A DNA stretch of 64,000 bases from Pseudoruegeria sp. HB172150. Its GTDB lineage: Bacteria > Pseudomonadota > Alphaproteobacteria > Rhodobacterales > Rhodobacteraceae. Shown one piece after another: positions 43,549-50,834 of this stretch. The translations under genes were made by a program, and so were the position numbers. Where the stretch lies: contig NZ_JAATNG010000004.1 of assembly GCF_013184805.1 (NCBI RefSeq), positions 309,478 through 373,477 of the forward strand, in the 5' to 3' direction. Numbering within the stretch: the first letter of the stretch is position 1; the number at the start of each line of letters is the position of its first letter. The notes under the pieces were generated by a model. The model saw only the letters and a program-made list of their open reading frames with translations, was not told the origin of the DNA and did not search any database.

Positions 43549-44409
43549 TTATTCGAACGTCACCCAGAGCGGCCAGTGATCCGACCCGGTGGCGGCCTCG
43601 TCCACCGTCACCTCGCGAACCCGGTCGGCGAGGTCGCCCGAGATGAAGCAATGGTCGATGCGGCCGCCGGCCAGCGGATGCGTCCTGCCCGCATCCTCTG
43701 CATGGCCCGCCACGACCCACGCATCGAGCGGGCCCATGCGGTTGCTCATGCGTCCATAGCGGTCCGACACACCGCCGATCATGCGGGCGTATTCCTCGGT
43801 CGACGGCAGGAAGTTGAAGTCGCCCATCAGGATCCACGACACCGGCATCGGCGGCTCGTCTTCCTCTGTCCAGCCCGCCGAAGGATCGGGATTGCCACCG
43901 CACCATGCGCCGCCTTCGTAGGGGGCCGCGTCCAGGATCTCCCGGATGCGGTCGACCTGGGGCAGGCGGGTGAAGGGGGCGAGGTGGCTGAGACGCACGG
44001 AATAAACGCGCACCGGCCCCAGCGGCGTGCCGATGACCGCCTCCTGCAGGCCCTGCTGGATCGAGTAATGCTCGCGTTCGCCCCATTTCGGCAGCGGGAA
44101 GTTCCGTGCCGACAGGATCGGCCAGCGCGACAGGATCATCGTGCCGAACTGCTTGCGCCGGTGGACGATGCGGCCGCCTTCTTCGTAGCTGGCATCCGTG
44201 TCCAGATTGGCGGCGAAGACGCAGTGATGGTGCGGAAGGTGCTCTGCCAGAACGGCAGGTCCGTCCACCATGCCGGACCGCTGCCAGAACCGCTCCACCT
44301 CCTGCAGGGCGATGATGTCGGCGCTTTCGACCTCTGCCGCGATGCGGGCGTAGTCATAGCGGCCGTCGGCCCCGAGCCCGTACTGGATGTTGTAGCTGAC
44401 ACATTTCAT
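43549..44409 (-). CDS. Endonuclease/exonuclease/phosphatase-fold hydrolase 1
   Basis: 286-residue metal-dependent hydrolase of the EEP (DNase I-like) superfamily. It shows SYNIQYGLGADG, ALQEVERFW (catalytic Glu), GDFNFLPSTEEY and the C-terminal GSDHWPLWVTF His. It has no signal peptide. The family covers sphingomyelinases, inositol phosphatases and nucleases. Its ATG overlaps the GDPD stop (ATGA), so it is the third gene of a coupled set with GDPD and a second EEP protein, suggesting work on phosphodiester head groups. Confidence 0.88.
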   Translation of the reverse strand: MKCVSYNIQYGLGADGRYDYARIAAEVESADIIALQEVERFWQRSGMVDGPAVLAEHLPHHHCVFAANLDTDASYEEGGRIVHRRKQFGTMILSRWPILSARNFPLPKWGEREHYSIQQGLQEAVIGTPLGPVRVYSVRLSHLAPFTRLPQVDRIREILDAAPYEGGAWCGGNPDPSAGWTEEDEPPMPVSWILMGDFNFLPSTEEYARMIGGVSDRYGRMSNRMGPLDAWVVAGHAEDAGRTHPLAGGRIDHCFISGDLADRVREVTVDEAATGSDHWPLWVTFE

Positions 44410-45116
44410 TTGACGCGTTCCCTTCGGATCCGGTCGGCCAGATCCGGATAGTCGATGTTAAGGTAATCCACCCCCGACTGGATCGCATCGCGAAAGGCGG
44501 GCAGATCCAGCTTGGGCGTGTAGACCATTATCTCCAGCCCCGCCTTGCGGGTCCGGAACAGGCGTTCGGGCGAGGCGTCGGGCACGTCGAAGGAGATGCC
44601 GGAATAGCCGAGCTGTGCCGCGTCGGGGATCGCGTCGAGATCGCGCCAGTTCACCAGCATCTTCAGCCACGGCGCGGCCTCGGTCAGCGCCCTGCGGATG
44701 GCGGCGTCGAAGGAAAACCCCATGCAGCGGTCGCGCAGGCCGGCCTGGGTGATCGACCGGGCGACGGCGCCCGCATCGGCCTGCTTCACCTCGACGAAGA
44801 AATCCACCTTGTCCCGCAGCGCGTCGAAGAAGTCGTCGAGCCGGGGCAGGCGTTCGCCGACGAATTTCGGGCCGTGCCACGATCCCGCGTCCAGCCGGTC
44901 CAGATCGGCGCTGTCGGCGCGGGAAATGGCGCCGGCGCCGTCGGTGGTGCGGTCGAGCGTCGGGTCGTGCAGGACATAAAGCACGCCATCGCGCGACTGC
45001 CGCACGTCCAGTTCGATGATGTCACCCCCAAGCGCGGCCGCGGCGAGGCCGGAGGCGATGGTGTTTTCCGGCGCCTGACGGCTGGCGCCGCGATGGCAGA
45101 CGATACGCGTCTTCAT
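44406..45116 (-). CDS. Glycerophosphodiester phosphodiesterase
   Basis: 236-residue cytoplasmic GDPD that splits glycerophosphodiesters (such as glycerophosphocholine) to glycerol-3-phosphate and alcohol. The TIM-barrel signature CHRGASRQAPENTIASG carries the catalytic His and Glu; IIELDVRQSRDGVLYVLHDP carries the metal-binding residues and the second His. The gene lies 4 bases after EEP 2 and overlaps EEP 1, forming the middle of the operon. It has no signal peptide, so substrates must be imported or made inside. Confidence 0.92.
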   Translation of the reverse strand: MKTRIVCHRGASRQAPENTIASGLAAAALGGDIIELDVRQSRDGVLYVLHDPTLDRTTDGAGAISRADSADLDRLDAGSWHGPKFVGERLPRLDDFFDALRDKVDFFVEVKQADAGAVARSITQAGLRDRCMGFSFDAAIRRALTEAAPWLKMLVNWRDLDAIPDAAQLGYSGISFDVPDASPERLFRTRKAGLEIMVYTPKLDLPAFRDAIQSGVDYLNIDYPDLADRIRRERVK

Positions 45117-45120
45117 GGCC

Positions 45121-46152
45121 TCACAGACTGATACGGGTCGCAACAAGCTCGTGGTCGGAAAGGTAGGCGCCGTCCTCGGACAACGCAGGGTGAACGGCGG
45201 AATCGCTGGCGGTGACGCCGCGGGTAAAGAGCCAGTCCAGCACCTTGGCCGGGCGAGTGTCGGTCGCCCAGGGGGCAGGGCGCGTGGTGATGCGGCCGGT
45301 ATTGGCGCCGCGCCAGTCGTAGCCGTACTGCTCCACAACCGCGAAACAGGGCTCGGCGGCGGCGGGATCCGACAGCACCGAGTCCAGCGCCGGGCTGCCG
45401 TCGAAGAAACAGCTGGTGTTAAGGTCGCCGCCGATCACCGCGGGCAGGCTGCCGTAGAGCCGGTCAAGCTGCTGAAGCAGGGTTTCGATCTGCGCCGCGC
45501 GGCCGTGTTCGTCGCTTTCACTTTCCAGATGGACGGAGACGACGAGCAGCGGCCCCGTCGCCGTCTCGATCCGCGCGGACATCGCCATGCGGGTGCCAAT
45601 GCGGTACTGCCCGTCACCCTTGGGTGAGCGCACGAACCACGCGCCGCCGCCGTCGAGCGGGATCAGGGCCACGTCCTGCAGCGGCCAGCGCGACAGGATC
45701 GCGTTGCCGTGCAGGCCGTGCAGGTTCGGTATGTCGCCGAATTTCGAGGTTTCGTAGGGGTCGCCGGTGCCGAGCTCGACGAACTCGACGCCATAGATGT
45801 AGCCATAGCCCAGTTCGGCGGCGAGGTCGCGGGCGGCGTGGCGCTGGTCTGAGCGGGCCATGCCGAGGTCGATCTCGGTGGCGAGCACCACGTCGGCGCC
45901 GGCCCTGCGGATAACCCCTGCCGAGGGTTCGACCCACTTGCAGCGCTCGATGTTCCAGGCGGCGACGGTCAGGGCCGACGCCGGATCGGCGGCTTCAGAC
46001 GGCTGCGCGACCTCGATGGAGTTCAGGCAGGGCCAGCTCGCGAGAAAGCGGTCATGCGCCTCCTGCGAACCCCATTGCGACAGCGCGTCTTCGCGGAGCT
46101 CCGCGGAAGGCATGATCATCTCCGCCACGGTGGCACGGACAGGCTCACGCAT
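45121..46152 (-). CDS. Endonuclease/exonuclease/phosphatase-fold hydrolase 2
   Basis: 343-residue EEP-superfamily hydrolase: VAAWNIERCKW, LATEIDLGMARSDQRH (Glu), GGDLNTSCFF, DWLFTRGV and the C-terminal SDHELVATRI His. An N-terminal extension of about 50 residues without a signal peptide precedes the fold. First gene of the EEP2-GDPD-EEP1 operon; it may share the promoter region 46153-46250. The substrate is unknown, but neighbours suggest phospholipid or nucleotide phosphodiesters. Confidence 0.88.
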   Translation of the reverse strand: MREPVRATVAEMIMPSAELREDALSQWGSQEAHDRFLASWPCLNSIEVAQPSEAADPASALTVAAWNIERCKWVEPSAGVIRRAGADVVLATEIDLGMARSDQRHAARDLAAELGYGYIYGVEFVELGTGDPYETSKFGDIPNLHGLHGNAILSRWPLQDVALIPLDGGGAWFVRSPKGDGQYRIGTRMAMSARIETATGPLLVVSVHLESESDEHGRAAQIETLLQQLDRLYGSLPAVIGGDLNTSCFFDGSPALDSVLSDPAAAEPCFAVVEQYGYDWRGANTGRITTRPAPWATDTRPAKVLDWLFTRGVTASDSAVHPALSEDGAYLSDHELVATRISL

Positions 46153-46542
46153 GGTCTGATGCGTCCCGATGCGCGGCCAGATCGGCCCTGATTGCCCGGC
46201 ATGCGGACGGTGTTTTCAGCTCGACAGGTGCCAATGCGGCGCCTCCTTCCGTGTGGTTCTTGAGTTGTCTTGCCGCCCGGTCTTTCCGCCGGGCTTGCGG
46301 CCCGCACATCCGGTGAATGAAACATCCGGACGCATGCCTTACCGCGCACTCTGTCAATCCCGTGCGACATTCATGTGTCGCCTGGTCGAACGCCGGGCGG
46401 TTCAATACAAATTCACGGGCTCCCGCCGGTCGCGACCATACTGTCCTGTCGCGGCTGCAAGCCGCCGTTGCGACGCCGCGAAAACCCTTCACTTCTCCAC
46501 TTGACGGCCCCGCGCCGCTCGCTTACCTACGCCCGCGGTTCC
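46153..46542. other. Intergenic region between the EEP operon and tRNA-Met
   Basis: 390 bases without a supported gene. It must contain the promoter of the phosphodiesterase operon at its left end and the tRNA promoter at its right end. No strong inverted repeats were noted. Confidence 0.5.
46501..46529 (+). promoter_or_regulatory. Possible tRNA-Met promoter
   Basis: TTGACG (46501-46506) with a 17-base spacer and TACCTA (46524-46529), 13 bases before the tRNA. Good -35, weak -10 by consensus, but position fits a tRNA gene. Confidence 0.4.
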
Positions 46543-46619
46543 GGCGGAGTAGCTCAGTTGGTTAGAGCAGAGGAATCATAATCCTTGTGTCGGGGGTTCA
46601 AGTCCCTCCTCCGCTACCA
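46543..46619 (+). tRNA. tRNA with CAT anticodon, probably elongator tRNA-Met
   Basis: 77 bases fold into a full cloverleaf, with CCA encoded. The acceptor stem is GGCGGAG with CTCCGCT, the D arm GCTC/GAGC, the anticodon stem GAGGA/TCCTT with loop ATCATAA (anticodon CAT), and the T arm GGGGG..TTCAAGTC..CCTCC. A CAT anticodon fits elongator Met, initiator Met or lysidine-modified Ile. The first pair is G-U, not the mismatch of an initiator, and the body resembles alphaproteobacterial elongator tRNA-Met. Confidence 0.93.
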
Positions 46620-46911
46620 CCTTTCCAGATTTGAATTCGAAACGCGGCAACGGCCCGGGCCCGTGGCCCGATCCGTCGTTTCGATGTGCAGTTGCGGAGA
46701 CGTAGCGTAAACTCGCGCTTGCGGCCGGGCTGCTATTCCGTTTATTGGAGCGATGCAAAGCCCGCCCCGTCCGGTCTGGACGGGCAATAACAACGAAATA
46801 TGGGCGCGGGACGTACCGGCCGGCCAGGCCGCCAGGGACATCCTCATCAAGTCGTGCCTTTTACCCGTATCTGCGCCTGTGCGGTGCCGTGCCACGAACG
46901 GAGCAACACCT

Positions 46912-48279
46912 ATGCCGACGGCAGAGCTTGGACGGGAAACCACGGTGCGCGACGCGGGCAGCCGCAGCAGCAGGCTGGCAAAGGTCGGTCTCGTTCTGTT
47001 CGTGCTGACGCTGGTTTCCTATGTCCTCAAGTATCTCGTCAACCTGACCCTGGCGCGCAATCTGCCGGCGGACCGCTACGGCGACCTGTTGCTTGCCCTG
47101 CGTATCCTTGGCATTGCAGCCTCGCTTGCCCTTGTCGGGACAGCGACCAGTGCCAAACGCTTCCTCGCCCAGTATCTCCGGCACCATGACAATCACGATG
47201 CCGCTGCTTTCATTCGCTGGAACATGCGGTTCGTCAAATGGCCGTTTCTCGCCTGCATCGCCATCAGCTTTGCTCTCGCCTGGGCGGTGGCGCATATGCA
47301 CCTCACCGGCATTAAGCATATCGAAAGCTATCACCTTGCGGTGGTTATGCTCTCCCAGGCGCCGTTTCTCGCGGCGATCCTGCTGGTCGCCAGTTATCTT
47401 CAATGCAGCGAGCACAACATCGCGGGCTATCTGCCACTGAACATCTTCCGCCACCTGTTCTTCATTATGGGGTGGTGGATGGTCCTCGCGGTGATCGGCG
47501 CAGAGCCCACCAACCTGCTGCTGGTTTCGGTCGCGCTGCTGATCTCGGTGCTACTTCTGGGCATGCAGTTCCTCTATGTGCGGCAGCGGGTCCCGTCGCT
47601 GATAGAGGCCTGGCAGACGCGGACGTCCGGGCTCGACTCGGAAAAGGCAAAGACCTGGCGGACGGCATCGCAGCGCCTGATGGCGGCGTCCGCCGTCTCT
47701 CTCATCATCGTGTCACTCGACCTCATCGTGCTGGAATTCGTGGCCGAGGACGAGGCCGTCGTCGGTTATTACGGCGCGGTCCTGGCCATGGTGGCGATCA
47801 TACCGCGCCTGTCCGACGGGCCGCTGCGCCCGGTCATACCCAGGATCAGCGCCCTGATCGAAAGCGCCGAGGGCAGGCAGGAGTTGCAGCGACTGATCAA
47901 CGGTGCCCTGAAGATCAACCTGATGACTGGTCTTGCGACCTGGGCGATCCTGGTCGTGTTCGGGCGGACTCTGCTGGGGCATTTCGGGCCGGATTTCGTA
48001 CAGGCCTATCCGGCGCTGGTCATCGCGACCACGGCGATCACGGCCGCGATGCTGGTACAGCCTGCGCCTCTGCTGCTGACCTATGGCAGCGGCGAGCGTC
48101 GCCTGATGATCGTCACCTTGCTGGAATTCGCCACGCTTCTGGCCGCCGCGGTGCCTCTGGGGCTGCTCTACGGCATGGCCGGTGTCGCCGCGGGGATGCT
48201 GGTATCGGTCGCGATCAAGTCGGTAATCGCGGTCTGGTGGGCGCGGGAACTGGGCATCCGGCCGCTGGGCCTGATCTGA
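46912..48279 (+). CDS. Polysaccharide/oligosaccharide flippase (Wzx-like)
   Basis: 455-residue polytopic inner-membrane protein with about twelve spans, of the MOP/Wzx type that moves lipid-linked saccharides across the membrane. The N terminus reads VLTLVSYVLKYLVNLTLARN then LPADRYGDLLLALRILGIAA, typical of such flippases. I chose the ATG at 46912 (MPTAELGRETT) after GGAG; an earlier start would place a poorly composed stretch in front of TM1. No glycosyltransferases are adjacent. It converges on the beta-helix gene. Confidence 0.85.
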   Translation: MPTAELGRETTVRDAGSRSSRLAKVGLVLFVLTLVSYVLKYLVNLTLARNLPADRYGDLLLALRILGIAASLALVGTATSAKRFLAQYLRHHDNHDAAAFIRWNMRFVKWPFLACIAISFALAWAVAHMHLTGIKHIESYHLAVVMLSQAPFLAAILLVASYLQCSEHNIAGYLPLNIFRHLFFIMGWWMVLAVIGAEPTNLLLVSVALLISVLLLGMQFLYVRQRVPSLIEAWQTRTSGLDSEKAKTWRTASQRLMAASAVSLIIVSLDLIVLEFVAEDEAVVGYYGAVLAMVAIIPRLSDGPLRPVIPRISALIESAEGRQELQRLINGALKINLMTGLATWAILVVFGRTLLGHFGPDFVQAYPALVIATTAITAAMLVQPAPLLLTYGSGERRLMIVTLLEFATLLAAAVPLGLLYGMAGVAAGMLVSVAIKSVIAVWWARELGIRPLGLI

Positions 48280-48293
48280 CGGGCGCTTCCGCG

Positions 48294-50504
48294 TCACAGA
48301 TACTCCGTCAGGGTGAAATCGGCCCATACGCTGTCGGCGCCGGTATTCGCATCGTCGTCGGTGACGAAGACCAGCGAGTCGAAATGACCGGTGAAATAGT
48401 CGCCCACCGGGATCTGGATGTGGACAAGGCTGGCGCCGACATTGTCTGAATCGTGGAAATCCCGGATGCCAAAGCCCTCCTGCGTGCCGGCAATGGCAAA
48501 GTAGGTCTCGCTGTCCGGCACGTCGTCATTGTCAAAACCGATCGCGTGGATCTCGCCCTCTGCGGTGCTGTCGAACCAGAATTCGAGTATCGTGTCCTCG
48601 GTTACCTCGTAGTCGATGGCGGCCTTCACCCAGGAATTGGAGCCCTGGAACATGATCGACGGATAGTTGTCGTCGAAGAACTCAAAGCTGCCCCGGTCCT
48701 GCGCCTCGCTGTAAGAACTGACCGGCGCCCGTTCGCCGCTGATCAACATGTAAGGCACGTCCTCGAACAGCTGGATATTGTTCCAGTAGGTCATCGCCAG
48801 ATCCGCCTCGTCCGCCGGCACCTCGTCCTGATCGGTGACAAAGACGAGGCGGTCGAAATGGCCGGTGAAATACTCTCCCACGGGAATGTTGAACGACAGC
48901 GTGTACTCGCTGGTGCTGCCGGCGAAGTCCTGGATCCCGAAACGCTGGCTGCCGTCGAGCTGAAAGAAGGTGGTGGCGTCGGGCCGGTCGTCATTCTCGA
49001 AACCGATCGCGTGGATCTCGCCCTCTACCATCGTCCGATAGCGGAAGGTCAGGACGGTATCCTCGGTGACGTCATAGTCCACCGCCACATGGTTCCAGGC
49101 GTTGCCGGTCTGGATCAGGCTGAGGCCGTAGGAGTCGATCTCGAACGTGCCGTGATCCTGCCGTCCGCTGTAGCTGAGAACGGCGAAGGGATCGCCGCCG
49201 ACTTCCAGCGCGTCGGCGAAATCCGGGGCCAGTTCCACGGCACCGAGGTCGACGCGGTTGCCGCCCGGGACCCCGGCAAAGGCAAGGTCGGTGAACCGCG
49301 TGAACCCCTCGCCGCGCGCGTCTGTGACCAGGGCGGCGCCCAGCGCATCCGTCGCCAGCGCATCGTCGCCCGAATCCAGCGCCGGGTTGTCGCTGGAGGC
49401 GCGCAGCGCCAGCGTGGGGAAGGGGCCGCCATTGTCGGTAAGCATGGGACCATTCGGGCCGATATCGGCGAAGATGTCCGTCAGCGCCACGGTGCCGACG
49501 AGCGTGTCACCGTCATAAACCCCGGCGCCGATGATGTTGCGCCCCTCCTTGTAGACGATCCAGCCCGGCGATTCCGGCACGATGCTGTTGGCCAGCGTCA
49601 GCTCTGCCCTGTTGGTGATATCCGGCCCCTTGTTCGCGGTGACGGTGGACTGGATCAGCGTCATTTCCGCCGAATTGTAGATCCCGGTCGTGCCGCTGTA
49701 GAAGGTGTCGGCCATCGTGTTGCCGGTAACGGTGGCGCCGCTGGCGATGAAGGTACCGGCATTGTAGATGCCGCTGCCGAGCAGACCGGCATTACCGGCA
49801 ATCAGAATGTTGGTGGCATAGGTCGTGCCGTAGTTCAGCAGGCCGCCGCCATTGCCGATCACCCTGCCGGAGGTGTGGTTGTCGGTGATCGAGGTGTCTT
49901 CCAGGTACAGCGTGCCCATGTTGGCGATGCCGCCGCCGGAGGAGGCTGCACGGCTGACACCAGCGGAGTTGCCGAAGATCTCGGAGCCCAGGACATGCAG
50001 CGTGCCTTCGTTGTAGATGCCGCCGCCGTAACTGCCGCTCGGGGCGCCGGCGATGTTGCCGTAGATGCGCGAGTCGACAATCGTCAGGTCCGCATCGGCC
50101 CCGACCCATACGCCGCCGCCATCACCGACGCCGTAGGATTCAGATGTCGGATCGCCGCCGCCGGTTATGTCGAAGTTGGACAACTGGACCACGCCGTCGC
50201 GGACGGTGAACGCCTTGGTGCTGTGCTCCGCGTCCACGACGATGCGGCTGGTGGTGCCGCCGATGGCGTCGCCATCGATGGTGATGTCGGTGGTGATTTC
50301 CAACGTCCGGCCCGCTAGGGCGATGCGGCCATTGGCGAGATCCTCGGCGAACAGGATCGTATCGGCGTCGGGATCGGCCTCTGCCAGACCGATCGCCTCG
50401 CGCAGCGACAGGCCGGCCCCGTCACCGGATTCGGTTGCCAGGTCGGGCGACGTGCTGGAGGTCAGCGGCTCGTCCGCCAGCGTGGTGACCACTAAAGTTG
50501 CCAT
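48294..50504 (-). CDS. Parallel beta-helix protein with choice-of-anchor Q region and duplicated C-terminal domain
   Basis: 736 residues with no Sec signal. The start (VVTTLADEP, then LSLREAIGLAEADPDAD) is the usual opening of secreted beta-helix proteins. Residues about 100-330 are short repeats (GGIYNEGTL, GSGIYNAGTF, GIYNSAEMT), and 350-425 ends VDLGAVELAP, typical of choice-of-anchor Q. Then a domain of about 140 residues occurs twice (440-582 and 592-736), with shared EGEIHAIGF, NDD and YFTGHFD. Probably exported by a non-Sec route such as type I; no secretion gene is adjacent. Acidic, Ca-binding-like composition. Confidence 0.82.
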   Translation of the reverse strand: MATLVVTTLADEPLTSSTSPDLATESGDGAGLSLREAIGLAEADPDADTILFAEDLANGRIALAGRTLEITTDITIDGDAIGGTTSRIVVDAEHSTKAFTVRDGVVQLSNFDITGGGDPTSESYGVGDGGGVWVGADADLTIVDSRIYGNIAGAPSGSYGGGIYNEGTLHVLGSEIFGNSAGVSRAASSGGGIANMGTLYLEDTSITDNHTSGRVIGNGGGLLNYGTTYATNILIAGNAGLLGSGIYNAGTFIASGATVTGNTMADTFYSGTTGIYNSAEMTLIQSTVTANKGPDITNRAELTLANSIVPESPGWIVYKEGRNIIGAGVYDGDTLVGTVALTDIFADIGPNGPMLTDNGGPFPTLALRASSDNPALDSGDDALATDALGAALVTDARGEGFTRFTDLAFAGVPGGNRVDLGAVELAPDFADALEVGGDPFAVLSYSGRQDHGTFEIDSYGLSLIQTGNAWNHVAVDYDVTEDTVLTFRYRTMVEGEIHAIGFENDDRPDATTFFQLDGSQRFGIQDFAGSTSEYTLSFNIPVGEYFTGHFDRLVFVTDQDEVPADEADLAMTYWNNIQLFEDVPYMLISGERAPVSSYSEAQDRGSFEFFDDNYPSIMFQGSNSWVKAAIDYEVTEDTILEFWFDSTAEGEIHAIGFDNDDVPDSETYFAIAGTQEGFGIRDFHDSDNVGASLVHIQIPVGDYFTGHFDSLVFVTDDDANTGADSVWADFTLTEYL

Positions 50505-50834
50505 GGATAACTCCCCTTATCCGGACAGACCGGGTGCAGCCGAATGGATCTGGTCTCCGGTCAATGTGACTGTTCGAGACCTCGCGCTGGATTGCTGAAT
50601 TGGCGAGAAATGGCAGTGCTGCACCACCTAAAATTGTATTTTCCCGGTTAGGATCCCGCAACGACAAGTTCGGCAATCGGCGGCTTGCCGCATGGCGCCG
50701 CACAAGCTTTGCGCTGATGCGCGAAGGATTGGGCACCGGTTGCACGAAACGGGGTGATGCCAATTTCGCAACCGGACCGCCTTACGGTCAATCGCCCATT
50801 GGCGCGGCGAATATCCCGCATTAACAATGCCCGC
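50505..50834. other. Intergenic region between the beta-helix gene and soeA
   Basis: 330 bases holding the divergent promoters of the two genes. The beta-helix gene has a strong GGGGAG site at its left edge. I saw no clear operator palindrome or RNA element. Confidence 0.5.

Noticed and set aside
46543..46619. tRNA-Ile2 (lysidine) or initiator tRNA as identity of the CAT tRNA
   Set aside because: An initiator would carry an unpaired first base and GGG/CCC anticodon stem; the body resembles elongator Met. Ile2 cannot be fully excluded without a covariance model.
48453..50318. Open frame of 621 codons opposite the beta-helix gene
   Set aside because: Mirror of the repetitive beta-helix coding sequence; no start context or family match.
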